Below, one piece after another: positions 31,715 through 41,044 of a DNA stretch of 64,000 nucleotides. The stretch covers positions 682,001 to 746,000 of the forward strand of contig NZ_RKQF01000001.1 in the NCBI RefSeq assembly GCF_003814875.1, written 5' to 3'. A model generated the notes under the pieces. It searched no databases and was not told where the DNA came from. It saw only the letters and a list, made by a program, of their open reading frames with translations. Origin of the DNA: Streptomyces sp. Ag109_O5-1. Lineage in GTDB: Bacteria > Actinomycetota > Actinomycetes > Streptomycetales > Streptomycetaceae. A program made the position numbers and the translations under genes. Numbering within the stretch: the first letter of the stretch is position 1; every line of letters begins with the position of its first letter.

Positions 31715-32398
31715 TCAGACGGCCCGCCGGGTCTCGGGGCGCACGAGTCCGGTCTGGTAGGCGATCACGACGAGCTGGGCGCGGTCGCGGGCGCCGAGTT
31801 TCGTCAGGGCGCGCTGGATGTGGCTGCGCACGGTCAGCACGCTCAGGACGAGCTCCCCGGCGATCTCGTCGTTGGACCTGCCGCGGGCGGCGAGCGCGGT
31901 GACCTCCCGTTCGCGGGGGGTGAGGTCGTCGAGGCGCTCCGGAGGCACCAGCAGGGCGCCGGGGGCCGGGCCGGCCAGGAAGCGGGCGATGAGGGCGCGG
32001 GTGGCGCCCGGTGAGAGGAGGGCCTCTCCGGCGGCGACGGTGCGGATGCCGGCGAGGAGGGTGTCGGTGGTGACGTACTTGCCGAGGAAACCACTGGCAC
32101 CGACGCGCAGCGCCTGGGCCACGTACTCGTCGGTCTCGTACATGGTGAGGACGAGGACTCGGGTGCCGGACAGCTCGGGGTCGGCGCAGATGGCGGCGGT
32201 GGCGGCCAGGCCGTCCGTGCCGGGCATGCGGATGTCCATCAGGACGACGTCGGGGCGGTGGGTGCGGGCGAGGTCCACCGCCTCCTGGCCGTCGGCGGCC
32301 TCGGCGACCACCTCCAGGTCCGCGCAGGAGTCGATCAGCAGCCGGAACGTGCCGCGCAGCAGGGCCTGGTCGTCGGCGAGCAGGACGCGGATGCTCAC
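31715..32398 (-). CDS. NarL/FixJ-type response regulator
   Basis: 227 residues. The receiver domain has VLLADDQALLRGTFRLLI and the phosphoacceptor aspartate in DVVLMDIRMPG; LTMYETDEYVAQALRVGASG and FLGKYV complete it. The C-terminal LuxR helix-turn-helix is LTPREREVTALAARGRSNDE, IAGELVLSVLTVRSHIQRAL, TKLGARDRAQLV. The GTG start overlaps the histidine kinase stop (GTGA), so the pair is co-translated. Adjacent MMPL transporter and SGNH hydrolase genes, both near repeats of the same 21-bp motif, are its likely regulon. Confidence 0.93.
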   Translation of the reverse strand: MSIRVLLADDQALLRGTFRLLIDSCADLEVVAEAADGQEAVDLARTHRPDVVLMDIRMPGTDGLAATAAICADPELSGTRVLVLTMYETDEYVAQALRVGASGFLGKYVTTDTLLAGIRTVAAGEALLSPGATRALIARFLAGPAPGALLVPPERLDDLTPREREVTALAARGRSNDEIAGELVLSVLTVRSHIQRALTKLGARDRAQLVVIAYQTGLVRPETRRAV

Positions 32399-33597
32399 GG
32401 GGCGGCCTCCAGTTCTTCCGGTGCGAGGGAGTGCAGAGGCAGGGCGGTGCTGACTTCGAAGCCGCCCTCGGGACGGGGTCCGGCCCGCAGGTCACCACCG
32501 ACGGAGTGGGCCCGCTCGCGCATGCCCATGAGGCCGTAGCCGCTGTCGGCTGCCGGGGCGGCGGGGGTGCCGTCGTTGGTGACCGAGATGAGCAGCCGGG
32601 ACCGGCCGTAGGTGAGCCGGACGGCGGCGTCCCGGCCGGCGCCGTGCTTGGTGACGTTGGTGAGGGCTTCCTGGATGATCCGGTACGCCGTCAGGTCCAC
32701 GCCCGGGGACAGGGGACGGGGTTCGCCGTCCGTGGTGACGGTGACGTCGAGACCGGCGCTCGCATACGTCGAGACCAGTTCGGGCAGCCGGTCGAGGCCG
32801 GGTGGGGGCTCCAGGGACTCGCCGTCGCGGTCGCCGGACTGCCGCAGCACCCCGACCGTGGCCCGGAGTTCGATCAGTGCGGAGGACGTGGTGACCGTCA
32901 GTTCGTCGAGCAGCTTCTGGGCCTGCTCGGGCCGGGTGGGTGCAAGGTGGCGGGCGGTGCCGGCCTGGGCGTTGGCGACGGCCATGTGGTGGGCGACGAC
33001 GTCGTGCAGCTCACGGGCGATCCGCAGCCGCTCCTCGGCGACCCGCAGCCGGGCCTCCTCCTCGCGGGTGCGTTCGGCGTACACGGCCCTGGCCTGCACG
33101 GACTCCAGGTAGGCCGCGCGCAGCCGCGCCCTGCTGCCGCCGACGATGGGCAGCAGCAGCCACAGGACGGGGCCGACCGTGCGCAGCAGCAGCATGTCGG
33201 TCGTGGGGTTGTCGAGCATGGCGGTGATCACCACCACGGTCATGGCCGCCAGACCGGACATCCGTGCGGTCCACCGGTCGGTCCGGGCGGCCACCCAGTA
33301 CAGGGCCAGCATGAGGGGGGCCAGCAGCAGGGGGGTGGGCAGATAGCCCTGGGCGAAGGTGGCCGCCGCGCAGCCCATGGCCACGGTGGCGGCGGCGCGC
33401 GGGTGATCGCGCGCCTGCAGCAGGGCGAGGCAGGTGACGGCCGCGAGGGCGATGGCGGGCCACTGCTCCCGCGGTTGGTCGAAACCGGGGAAACGGAGCA
33501 TGGCGCCGAGGGTCACACAGCCGAGCAGCGCCAGCGCCGTGGCCACGTCCATCACGCGGCGGAAGCGCCCACTCCCGCGCTCCAAGCTGGTGGTCAT
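32395..33597 (-). CDS. sensor histidine kinase (HisKA_3, NarX/DesK-like)
   Basis: 400 residues from ATG 33597. The longer frame adds an antisense stretch. Residues about 20-150 contain several transmembrane helices (VATALALLGCVTLGAMLRF, LLLAPLMLALYWVAA, VVVITAMLDNP, VGPVLWLLLPIVGGS). A short coiled region leads to the phosphoacceptor histidine in RIARELHDVVAHHMAVANAQ, and the ATPase domain has YRIIQEALTNVTKHG and YGLMGMRERAHSVGG. There is no extracellular sensor domain, so it probably senses within or near the membrane, in line with an exporter or envelope-stress role. Confidence 0.92.
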   Translation of the reverse strand: MTTSLERGSGRFRRVMDVATALALLGCVTLGAMLRFPGFDQPREQWPAIALAAVTCLALLQARDHPRAAATVAMGCAAATFAQGYLPTPLLLAPLMLALYWVAARTDRWTARMSGLAAMTVVVITAMLDNPTTDMLLLRTVGPVLWLLLPIVGGSRARLRAAYLESVQARAVYAERTREEEARLRVAEERLRIARELHDVVAHHMAVANAQAGTARHLAPTRPEQAQKLLDELTVTTSSALIELRATVGVLRQSGDRDGESLEPPPGLDRLPELVSTYASAGLDVTVTTDGEPRPLSPGVDLTAYRIIQEALTNVTKHGAGRDAAVRLTYGRSRLLISVTNDGTPAAPAADSGYGLMGMRERAHSVGGDLRAGPRPEGGFEVSTALPLHSLAPEELEAAP

Positions 33598-33652
33598 GTC
33601 TCTCTCCGGTCGGTGGGCCTGGGTCCATCGTGGACGACGTGCGCGGTGGAAC

Positions 33653-33700
33653 GCCCCTGCGGGTCGCCCATGACCTGCGCCACGGGCGGCCCGCAGGGGC
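33653..33700 (-). terminator. long-stem terminator after MMPL gene
   Basis: GCCCCTGCGGG and CCCGCAGGGGC form a perfect 11-bp stem around a 26-nt loop, 13 bp beyond the MMPL stop and before the histidine kinase start. It separates the two transcripts at least in part. Confidence 0.6.
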
Positions 33701-33712
33701 TGGAGGGAGCGG

Positions 33713-35956
33713 TCAGACGCGTGCCTCGACCGGCTCGCCCGCGGTCGGATCCGGGTCGCCGGCCGCCGCCGCGGCCGGGCGCCGGCTGAGGGCCTCGCCC
33801 TCGATGTCCACCCTGGGCAGCAGCCGGTCCAGCCACTTCGGCAGCCACCAGGCCCGGTCCCCGAGCAGGGCGAGGACCGCCGGCACGATCGCCATCCGCA
33901 CAACGAAGGCGTCCAGGAGTACGGCGGTGGCCAGGCCGAACCCGATCATCTTGATCATGGAGTCGCTCTCGCCGATGAACCCGGAGAAGACCGCGATCAT
34001 GATCAGGGCGGCGGCCACGACGACCCGGGCGCTGTGCCGGAACCCGGAGACCACCGCCTCCTTCGCCGATTCGCCATGGACGTACGACTCCCGCATCCGG
34101 GAGACGAGGAAGACCTCGTAGTCCATGGCCAGGCCGAACACGATGCCCACCAGGAAGATCGGCATCAGGCTCATGATCGGCCCGGTCTGGTCCACCCCGA
34201 ACAGTCCGGCCGCGTGCCCCTGCTGGAAGACCAGGACGACCGCGCCGAGGGCCGCGAGGACCGAGAGCAGGAAGCCGAGGGCCGCCTTGAGGGGGACGAG
34301 CAGGGACCGGAAGACCACCAGCAGCAGGACGACGGCGAGACCGACGACGGTGACGAGGTAGGGCACCAGCGCGGACTGGACCTTGCCGGCGATGTCGATG
34401 TTCATCGCGGTGCTGCCGGTGACCTCGAAGATCGCGCCGGTCGCCGACTCCACGGCCGGGCGTTCGCCGCGGATCGTCTTGACGAGGGTCTTGGTCCGGT
34501 CGTCGGTGGGGCTGGTGGACGGTGTGGCGGTGAACACCGCCGTGTCGCCGGCCTTGTTGAAGTGCGGCCGGGAGACCGCGACGATTCCCCGGGTGCCGGC
34601 GATCTTCTCGCCGATCGTGCCGACCGCGTCCTTTGCGTCGCCGGCGCCCCGGGCGTCCACGACGATGGTCAGCGGGCCGTTGAAGCCGGGGCCGAAGCCC
34701 TCGGCGAGGGCGTCGTAGGCGCGGCGCTCGGTGGTGGACGTGGACTTGGCCTCGTCTCCCGGCATGCCGAGCTGCAACTGGGTCATCGGGACGGCGAGGG
34801 CGCCGAGGCCCACGACGCCGAGGAGCAGCACGGGCACCGGGCGGCGCAGCACGAAGCGGGCCCAGCGGGTGCCCCGGTTGTCGGCCGCGGGTGCCGCCTT
34901 CCTGGAACGGAAGAGCCTGCGGCGGCCTGCTCCCTTGCGCACGGCGCCCGCCAGCACGGCGTTCGGCCAGAACCCGAGCAGGGCGGGGACGGCGGTCAGC
35001 GCGACGACCACGGCGACGACCACGGCACCGGCGGCGGTCAGCCCCATCTTGGTCAGCATCGGGATGCCGACGACGGCCAGTCCCGCCAGGGCGATGATCA
35101 CGGTGAGGCCCGCGAAGACCACCGCCGAGCCCGCCGTACCGACCGCGAGGCCGGCCGCCTCCTCCGGGGCGTGCCCGTGGGCGCGTTCCTCCCGGTAGCG
35201 GGAGACGACGAAGAGGGCGTAGTCGATGCCCACGGCGAGGCCCAGCATCATCGCCAGGGTGCCGGTGCTGGTGGACAGGCCGAGGGTGTGGGACAGCAGG
35301 GTGATCGTGAACATGCTGAGGCCGACGCCGAGGATCGCGGTCAGCAGCGGCAGCCCGGCGGCCGCCAGGGAACCGAAGGTGATCAGCAGTACGACGGCCG
35401 CCACCGCGATGCCGATGACCTCGGCGGCACCGCCGGCTCCAGCGCCGCTGTCCATGGCGGAACCGCCGGCCTCGACCGTGAGGCCCGCGTCGCGTGCCTG
35501 GCCGGCGGCGTCCTCCAGCGCCGTCCGGGTGGCGTCGGTGATGTCCGAGGACTTCACCTTGTAGGTGACGGTGGCGTAGGCCGTGGAGCCGTCCTTGCTG
35601 ACCGCCTTCGCGGTGAAGGGGTCCGCGACGCCGGCCACCTGGGTGCCCTCGCCCAGGGCCCGCACCGTCTCCTCGATCGCCTTCTTGTTCGCGGTGGCGG
35701 TGACCTTCTTCCCGTGCGGGGCGACGAAGACGACCCGCGCGGTGGCGCCGTCGGCGGCCGCGCCGGGGAACCGCTCCTGCATCAGGTCGTACGCCTTCTG
35801 GGACTCGATGCCCGGCGTCGAGAACCCCTCGTCGGAGGCGCCCGGCGCCTGCAGCGCGCCGAGTCCTACGGCGGCCAGGACGGCCACCCAGAGCAGGGCG
35901 ACGTACCCGCGCCGCCGAGCGGCCAGCCGGCCCAGTCGATACAGAAAAGTAGCCAC
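33713..35956 (-). CDS. MMPL family (RND superfamily) transporter
   Basis: 747 residues from GTG 35956, which follows GGAG by 9 nt. The layout is that of MMPL: a first helix (YVALLWVAVLAAVGLGALQA), a large extracytoplasmic domain, five helices with the SGNT-like GLAVGIDYALFVVSRYREER segment, a cytoplasmic loop with an RKAAPAADN linker, then a second half with the same order (PIFLVGIVFGLAMDYEVFLV, SRMRESYVHGESAKEAVVSG, GFGLATAVLLDAFVVR). The paired GxxxDY motifs are the proton-relay aspartates. Substrates in Actinobacteria are lipids or hydrophobic metabolites. Two 21-bp motifs lie 87-128 bp upstream. Confidence 0.93.
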   Translation of the reverse strand: MATFLYRLGRLAARRRGYVALLWVAVLAAVGLGALQAPGASDEGFSTPGIESQKAYDLMQERFPGAAADGATARVVFVAPHGKKVTATANKKAIEETVRALGEGTQVAGVADPFTAKAVSKDGSTAYATVTYKVKSSDITDATRTALEDAAGQARDAGLTVEAGGSAMDSGAGAGGAAEVIGIAVAAVVLLITFGSLAAAGLPLLTAILGVGLSMFTITLLSHTLGLSTSTGTLAMMLGLAVGIDYALFVVSRYREERAHGHAPEEAAGLAVGTAGSAVVFAGLTVIIALAGLAVVGIPMLTKMGLTAAGAVVVAVVVALTAVPALLGFWPNAVLAGAVRKGAGRRRLFRSRKAAPAADNRGTRWARFVLRRPVPVLLLGVVGLGALAVPMTQLQLGMPGDEAKSTSTTERRAYDALAEGFGPGFNGPLTIVVDARGAGDAKDAVGTIGEKIAGTRGIVAVSRPHFNKAGDTAVFTATPSTSPTDDRTKTLVKTIRGERPAVESATGAIFEVTGSTAMNIDIAGKVQSALVPYLVTVVGLAVVLLLVVFRSLLVPLKAALGFLLSVLAALGAVVLVFQQGHAAGLFGVDQTGPIMSLMPIFLVGIVFGLAMDYEVFLVSRMRESYVHGESAKEAVVSGFRHSARVVVAAALIMIAVFSGFIGESDSMIKMIGFGLATAVLLDAFVVRMAIVPAVLALLGDRAWWLPKWLDRLLPRVDIEGEALSRRPAAAAAGDPDPTAGEPVEARV

Positions 35957-36042
35957 GTCAGGGAACTCCACATCCGATCTCGCTTGGTCACCCAGGCTGT
36001 CGCGGCGAGGGCCCCCTCGTCGTCGTGCGGCTGCTGGCACTG

Positions 36043-36084
36043 CCGGCTACTGAATCCGCAGGACGGACTACTGAAACCGCAGTA
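36043..36084 (-). promoter_or_regulatory. two tandem 21-bp motifs upstream of MMPL gene
   Basis: On the minus strand TACTGCGGTTTCAGTA + GTCCG is followed directly by TCCTGCGGATTCAGTA + GCCGG. Each 16-bp core is a dyad (TACTG...CAGTA). A 21-bp spacing puts both on the same helix face. They are candidate sites for the adjacent NarL-type response regulator. Confidence 0.6.
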
Positions 36085-36130
36085 CGCGTCCGGGTCGCCG
36101 GTCCTGCGCCGGTACGACGTGAGGGCCGCC

Positions 36131-37069
36131 TCAGTCCGCCGCCCCGACCTCGCGGAGCACCGCCTCGGCCATACCGCGTTCGCCGCGCTCGTTGGGGTGC
36201 GCCGGGGCTGCCGGTGCCGCCGGAACCAGCGGCTCGACCCAGCGCACGCCGGGGTCCGCGCAGGCGTCACGGCCCGTGGAGGGCGCGTAGGTGTCGACGT
36301 AGCCGGCACCGGCGGCCCGTGCCGTGTCCCGGAGTACGGCGTTGAGCTGCCGTTCCTTCTCCCGCAGGAAGCCCACATCACCCGGGGCCAGGCCCATCGC
36401 CGTGCAGTCGGTTCCCTCGGCGGGCAGGATCGCCGGATAGCCGACGACGTAGATCCGGGCCTCGGGTGCGCGGCGCTCGATGTCGCGCAGCACGCCGGCC
36501 AGCCGCCCGCCCGCCGTCCTGATCCTCCCCTCGACCTCGTCGGTGCCGCCGGACACGTACCGACTGCGGCACGGTGCCCGGTCGGCGGTGCCGTCCCCGA
36601 TCCGCTTCTCCAGCTGGTACTTGACGCCGCTCCGGACGCAGGTCGTGATCAGGGAGCCGAAGCCGATGTCGTTGCCGCCGATTCCGAGGGTGACCAGCCG
36701 CGTGGCGGTGCTCAGGGCCGACAGTTGTGCGGGGTTGACGCCATGGTCCGTCGACTGCGGCGCGGACAGATCGGCCACGACGGCCCCGCTGCAGCTGACG
36801 TCCCGGAACTCGGCCGCCCGCAGGCCGAGTCCGGCGGCGACCAGCGCGGGGTAGTTCCGGTCGGAACGCTTGCAGCCCGCGGGCCGCCCGTGCCGGCCGG
36901 GGATCTCCGGGCCGGCTGTGTAGGAGTCGCCGAGCGCGACGTACGGCCCTTTCGGCGGCGGGACCCGCGACGCGGCACCGCCACCGCCGTCCCTGCCGAC
37001 GGTCACGACGGCGGCGAGCGTGACGCACGAGGCGACCGCCGCCAGCCCGAACCCTGTTCGAATCCTCAT
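36131..37069 (-). CDS. secreted SGNH/GDSL hydrolase
   Basis: 312 residues. A signal peptide (MRIRTGFGLAAVASCVTLAA, VVTVG) is followed by the SGNH fold: block I YVALGDSYTAGPEIPG with the nucleophile serine, block II around RDVSCSGAVVADLS, block III GIGGNDIGFGSLITTC, and block V VPAAPAAPAHPNERGERGMA with the catalytic histidine. Several cysteines are paired as in secreted Streptomyces esterases (SCO7513 type). Expected activity: extracellular lipase, phospholipase or esterase. It lies upstream of the MMPL gene on the same strand (174 bp gap) and upstream of it are three copies of the same 21-bp motif. Confidence 0.9.
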   Translation of the reverse strand: MRIRTGFGLAAVASCVTLAAVVTVGRDGGGGAASRVPPPKGPYVALGDSYTAGPEIPGRHGRPAGCKRSDRNYPALVAAGLGLRAAEFRDVSCSGAVVADLSAPQSTDHGVNPAQLSALSTATRLVTLGIGGNDIGFGSLITTCVRSGVKYQLEKRIGDGTADRAPCRSRYVSGGTDEVEGRIRTAGGRLAGVLRDIERRAPEARIYVVGYPAILPAEGTDCTAMGLAPGDVGFLREKERQLNAVLRDTARAAGAGYVDTYAPSTGRDACADPGVRWVEPLVPAAPAAPAHPNERGERGMAEAVLREVGAAD

Positions 37070-37169
37070 CCGATGCCCTGCCTCCTGCCGGTCTTCGATA
37101 CCGGTCCAGGCTCTCCGGGCAGCGCCTGCCCGTCGTCGTCCCACTGTTGGCAACCGGGGGACTCGAAGC

Positions 37170-37256
37170 GCAGTACGGGCCCGCGTGGGGTCGTACTGCG
37201 GATCGAGCAGGACGTGCTGCGGACCGGGCAGGGGCTACTGCGGTTTCGGTAGGCGG
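37170..37256. promoter_or_regulatory. three tandem 21-bp motifs and a dyad upstream of SGNH gene
   Basis: Contiguous 21-bp units start at 37194, 37215 and 37236 with cores TACTGCGGATCGAGCA, TGCTGCGGACCGGGCA and TACTGCGGTTTCGGTA. The first unit is also the right arm of an inverted pair GCAGTACG (37170-37177) / CGTACTGC (37192-37199). The cores match the two before the MMPL gene. Here they lie between the divergent SGNH and lacI genes, so either could be the target. Confidence 0.6.
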
Positions 37257-37285
37257 GCCCGCCCGCACAACCGGTGTCCGGACCC

Positions 37286-37325
37286 TTGACGTCCGCCCTC
37301 TGACTGCGTAGACATGACTACGCAG
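37286..37325 (+). promoter_or_regulatory. HrdB-type promoter with overlapping perfect palindrome, upstream of lacI-family gene
   Basis: TTGACG (37286), 17-bp spacer, TAGACA (37309) is close to the housekeeping consensus. CTGCGTAG-ACATGA-CTACGCAG (37304-37325), a perfect 8+8 dyad, covers the -10 box and start point, ideal for a repressor. A further half site GCGCAGTC lies at 37334-37341. The LacI-type start is 72 bp downstream, so autorepression is likely. Confidence 0.6.
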
Positions 37326-37396
37326 ACATGACAGCGCAGTCAGCCGGACGCCGCATGACATGATTGCCCTAGATCAAGCGGTCACCGGGAGACGCC

Positions 37397-38506
37397 ATGA
37401 CACCAGGGACGGGACGCGGCAGGAGCACCGCCGCGCCGCGCAGTGTGGACGTGGCCCGGCTGGCCGGTGTCTCGCAGAAGACCGTCTCCAGGGTCTTCAA
37501 CGACGAGCCCTATGTCTCCGAGGACGTGCGCCGACGCGTTCTCCACGCCGCGGAACAGCTCGGCTACCGGCGCAACAACGCCGCCCGGGCGCTGGCCTCC
37601 GGACGCACCCGCTCGATCGGCGTGGTGACGCTGGGCACGGCCCTGTACGGCCCCGCCTCGCTGCTCATGGGCGTCGAGCGGGTCGTCCGCGACACGGGCT
37701 ACGCCCTGCGCGTGGTCAACACGGTGGAGGGCGACCCGGCGGGCATCTCCGGTGCCGTGGACTCGCTCCTCGACCAGGGCGTGGACGGCATCGTCATCTC
37801 CGAACCCATCGACGAACAGACGGACGGCGAGGACGTCCCTCTGCAGATCGACGTTCCGGTCCTCGTGATGGGCCCACCGCCCCCGGTCACCGCGCCCACC
37901 GTGCTGACCGCGGGGGACGGGGCGGACCTGATGGCCCGGACCGCCACCGAACACCTGCTGGCCCTCGGCCATGCGACGGTCCATCACCTCGCCGGACCGC
38001 AGCGCTGGTACGCCGCCCGGGACCGCCTGGCAGGCTGGCAGGCCGCCTTGACCTCACAGGACAGGGAGGTACCCGCGGTCGTCGAGGGCGACTGGTCGGC
38101 CGCGTCCGGGTACGCGGCGGGACAGAGGTTCGCCGCGGACGACCGGGTCACCGCGGTCTTCTCCGCCAACGACGACATGGCGATCGGTCTGATCCGGGCC
38201 CTGACGGAGGCCGGCCGGCGGGTGCCGGGGGACGTCAGCGTGGTCGGCTTCGACGACATCCCGGTCGCCGCCTATGTGACTCCCCCGCTCACCACGGTGC
38301 GTCAGCCCTTCGACGCCGTCGCGCAGGAGGGCCTCAAGCGCCTGGTGCACGCCATCGAGAACCCGGTGGCGGATCCCCTGCCGTCGAGCGGCCCGCCGGT
38401 CGACCTGATCGTCCGCGCCTCGACCGCGCCACCACCGCGATCGGCTCGTGGCCGGCACGGCACTACACCGGATGCCGCGAAAGGAGGTGTGCCCGCAGCC
38501 GACTGA
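37397..38506 (+). CDS. LacI family transcriptional regulator
   Basis: 369 residues. The N-terminal helix-turn-helix and hinge are SVDVARLAGVSQKTVSRVFN, DEPYVSEDVRRRVLHAAEQL, GYRRNNAARALASGRTRSIG. A periplasmic-binding-like effector domain follows (GVVTLGTALYGPASLLMGVE, VFSANDDMAIGLIRALTEAG, VVGFDDIPVAAYVTPPLTTV). The C-terminus is extended by about 25 low-complexity residues. GGGAG lies 5-6 nt before the ATG. It sits directly upstream of the ABC importer and GH42 genes on the same strand, so it very probably represses them in the absence of a galactoside. The 260-bp gap to the importer contains TCACGTGA (38544-38551). Confidence 0.92.
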   Translation: MTPGTGRGRSTAAPRSVDVARLAGVSQKTVSRVFNDEPYVSEDVRRRVLHAAEQLGYRRNNAARALASGRTRSIGVVTLGTALYGPASLLMGVERVVRDTGYALRVVNTVEGDPAGISGAVDSLLDQGVDGIVISEPIDEQTDGEDVPLQIDVPVLVMGPPPPVTAPTVLTAGDGADLMARTATEHLLALGHATVHHLAGPQRWYAARDRLAGWQAALTSQDREVPAVVEGDWSAASGYAAGQRFAADDRVTAVFSANDDMAIGLIRALTEAGRRVPGDVSVVGFDDIPVAAYVTPPLTTVRQPFDAVAQEGLKRLVHAIENPVADPLPSSGPPVDLIVRASTAPPPRSARGRHGTTPDAAKGGVPAAD

Positions 38507-38766
38507 CCCACCGCTCAGCCCGTACGACGACAGCTCACGGCTGTCACGTGATCCCCGCACCAGCCGCCGTACTCGTGCCGTACGGCCGCGGGACTGATCA
38601 CGCACCCACCCCTGCGCGCGCCTCCATCGTACCGGCGCCCCAGAGCCGCCCCTGACCCCAGTGGGCCCGAGTCGGGCCTGTGCGCCCGCACTCGCTTCTC
38701 CCCCTCCTCAGCACCGCACGCCCTCGCCAGGCGTGCCGCCAACTTCGCCATCGGCGGGAGTTCACC

Positions 38767-40158
38767 ATGCCCAGAATCACCTCCGCGTCCAGCCCTTCCT
38801 CCATGAGCCGCCGGCTCTTCCTCGCCACCACCGGCGCCCTGTCGCTCGGCGCCGCCCTCACCGCGTGCGGCGGCGGTGACTCCGGCGGCTCCTCCGCCTC
38901 GACCAAGCCCGTCGGCCAGGCCGACATCGACAAGGCCATGAAGACCCCGACCGAGCTGACGTTCTGGACGTGGGTTCCGAACATCGCCAAGGAGGTCGCG
39001 CTCTTCGAGAAGAAGTACCCGGCCGTCAAGGTCAAGATCGTCAACGCCGGTCAGGGCACGCCTCAGTACACCAAGCTGCGTACGGCCCTGAAGGCCGGCA
39101 GCGGGGCACCGGACATGGTCCAGATCGAGTACCAGGCCCTACCGACCTTCACCATCACCAACAGCCTGCTGGATCTGCGGCCGTACGGCGCCTCGGCGCT
39201 CAAGTCCATGTTCGTCGACTGGACCTGGGGCCAGGTCAGCGGCAGCGGCGGTGAGATCTGGGCGATACCGCAGGACACCGGACCGATGGGCATGCTGTAC
39301 CGGCACGACATCTTCGAGAAGCACGGCATCGAAGTCCCAGGAACCTGGGACGAGTTCGCGGCCGCCGCGCGCAAGCTCCACAAGGCGGACCCGGACGTCT
39401 ACCTGACCAACCTCGCCGCCAACCAGGTCGCCGCCTGGCACGGACTGCTCTGGCAGGCGGGTGCCAAGCCCTATGTCACCTCCGGCAAGAGCGACATCAC
39501 CATCAGCGTCGACGACACCGTCTCGCAGAAGCTCGGCGCCTACTGGGGCGGGCTCGCGAAGGAAGGGGTCATCGGCGTCGAGCCGGACTTCACCGACTCC
39601 TGGTACGCGGCCCTCAACAAGGGCAAGTACGCCGCCTGGATCACCGCCGCCTGGGGCCCGGTGTTCCTGTCCGGCTCGGCCAAGGCCACGGCGGGCAAGT
39701 GGCGGGCGGCCCCGCTGCCGCAGTGGGACGCCGCCAAGCCCAGCTCGGGCAACTGGGGCGGCTCCACCACCGCGGTCGTCCGCTCCACCAAGAACCCCAT
39801 CGCCGCGGCCGTGTTCGCACAGTTCCTCAACAGCGACCCGGACAGCGCGAGGATGTTCGCCACCGGGCAGTTCTTCTTCCCCGCCACCAAGGCGCTGCTC
39901 ACGGATGCGTCGTTCACCGGGGACGCCCCGTCGTTCTACGGCGGCCAGAAGGTCAACCAGGTCTTCGCCGACATCAGCTCCACGGTCAACTCCTCTTTCC
40001 AGTGGCCACCGTTCCTCGACCAGGCGGCGACCGACTGGACCGAGACGGTCGGCAAGTCCCTCGCGGACCACACCGACACCGTGCGCGCTCTGGGCAGTTG
40101 GCAGTCGCGGCTGACGACGTACGCCAAGAGCCAGGGCTTCACGGTCAAGGGGAGTTGA
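38767..40158 (+). CDS. ABC transporter sugar-binding lipoprotein
   Basis: 463 residues. The N-terminus has a twin-arginine-like [20 protein letters not shown] followed by ACGGG, with lipobox L-T-A-C, so it is a Tat-exported lipoprotein anchored outside the membrane. The rest is a family 1 extracellular solute-binding protein ([60 protein letters not shown]). GGGAG precedes the ATG by 6 nt. It starts the importer operon; the permease start is 1 bp after its stop. The ligand is expected to be a galacto-oligosaccharide because of the GH42 gene. Confidence 0.92.
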   Translation: MPRITSASSPSSMSRRLFLATTGALSLGAALTACGGGDSGGSSASTKPVGQADIDKAMKTPTELTFWTWVPNIAKEVALFEKKYPAVKVKIVNAGQGTPQYTKLRTALKAGSGAPDMVQIEYQALPTFTITNSLLDLRPYGASALKSMFVDWTWGQVSGSGGEIWAIPQDTGPMGMLYRHDIFEKHGIEVPGTWDEFAAAARKLHKADPDVYLTNLAANQVAAWHGLLWQAGAKPYVTSGKSDITISVDDTVSQKLGAYWGGLAKEGVIGVEPDFTDSWYAALNKGKYAAWITAAWGPVFLSGSAKATAGKWRAAPLPQWDAAKPSSGNWGGSTTAVVRSTKNPIAAAVFAQFLNSDPDSARMFATGQFFFPATKALLTDASFTGDAPSFYGGQKVNQVFADISSTVNSSFQWPPFLDQAATDWTETVGKSLADHTDTVRALGSWQSRLTTYAKSQGFTVKGS

Positions 40159-40159
40159 G

Positions 40160-41044
40160 ATGGCCGGCACCCGCCGTCAGCGGGCGGCCGGGCCGCTGTT
40201 CGTCGCCCCGTTCCTGACGCTCTTCCTGCTGCTCTTTCTCGCCCCGCTCGGCTACGCCGCCTATCTCAGCCTGTTCCAGAGCCGCCTGATCGGCGGGACG
40301 GTGTTCGTCGGCCTCGACAACTACACCCAGGCCCTGGGCGATCCCCAACTCCTGCACGGAGTAGGCCGGGTGACGCTGTTCTTCGTGATCCAGGTGCCGG
40401 TGATGCTGCTGCTCGCGCTGCTGTTCGCCCTCGCACTCGACAGTGGTCTGCTGCGGCTGGCGCGGGTGATCCGGCTGGGCATCTTCGTGCCGTACGCCGT
40501 GCCCAGCGTGGTCGCCGCGCTGATGTGGGGCTATCTCTACGGGCCGGACTTCGGCCCGTTCGCCCAGCTGAGCCGGAAACTCGATCTGCCCGCCCCGCAC
40601 TTTCTCAGCGGCGGCTGGATGCTCGGCAGCCTTGCGAACATCGTGACCTGGGAGTTCGTCGGCTACAACATGATCATCCTGTACGCGGCCCTGCGCACGA
40701 TCCCACAGGAGCTGTACGAGGCCGCGGCGGTGGACGGTGCCGGCGCCTGGCGCATCGCCTGGTCGGTGAAACTGCCCGCGCTGCGGCCGGCGCTCCTGCT
40801 CACCCTGCTCTTCTCCGTGATCGGCAGCTTCCAGCTGTTCAACGAACCCAACCTGCTGATGAAGATCGCCCCGGACGTCATCAGCAGCTCCTACACCGCC
40901 AACCTGTACGCCTACTCCCTCGCGTTCACCGGCCAGCAGGTCAACTACGCGGCGACGGTGTCGTTCCTCATCGGTCTCGTCATCGTGGTCGCCTCCTACG
41001 CCGTCCTGCTCACCGCGAACCGCAGCGGCAGGAGGACCACATGA
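40160..41044 (+). CDS. sugar ABC transporter permease (MalF-like)
   Basis: 294 residues with six predicted membrane helices (FVAPFLTLFLLLFLAPLGYA, FFVIQVPVMLLLALLFALAL, VPYAVPSVVAALMWGYLYG). The EAA loop that contacts the ATPase is ELYEAAAVDGAGAWRIAWSV, then KLPALRPALL. It starts 1 bp after the binding-protein stop and overlaps the next permease by 4 bp (ATGA). Confidence 0.93.
   Translation: MAGTRRQRAAGPLFVAPFLTLFLLLFLAPLGYAAYLSLFQSRLIGGTVFVGLDNYTQALGDPQLLHGVGRVTLFFVIQVPVMLLLALLFALALDSGLLRLARVIRLGIFVPYAVPSVVAALMWGYLYGPDFGPFAQLSRKLDLPAPHFLSGGWMLGSLANIVTWEFVGYNMIILYAALRTIPQELYEAAAVDGAGAWRIAWSVKLPALRPALLLTLLFSVIGSFQLFNEPNLLMKIAPDVISSSYTANLYAYSLAFTGQQVNYAATVSFLIGLVIVVASYAVLLTANRSGRRTT

Noticed and set aside
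32395..33903. 502-codon histidine kinase frame
   Set aside because: The added 100 residues have no membrane or sensor character and are out-of-frame shadow of the MMPL gene end.
34034..37252. Plus-strand 1072-codon frame across the MMPL and SGNH genes
   Set aside because: It is antisense to two clear genes and has the His/Gly/Arg-rich composition of a shadow frame.
38544..38551. TCACGTGA as LacI operator for the ABC importer
   Set aside because: Only 8 bp and without the central CG-rich 14-18-bp symmetry usual for LacI-type sites; mentioned but not listed as a feature.
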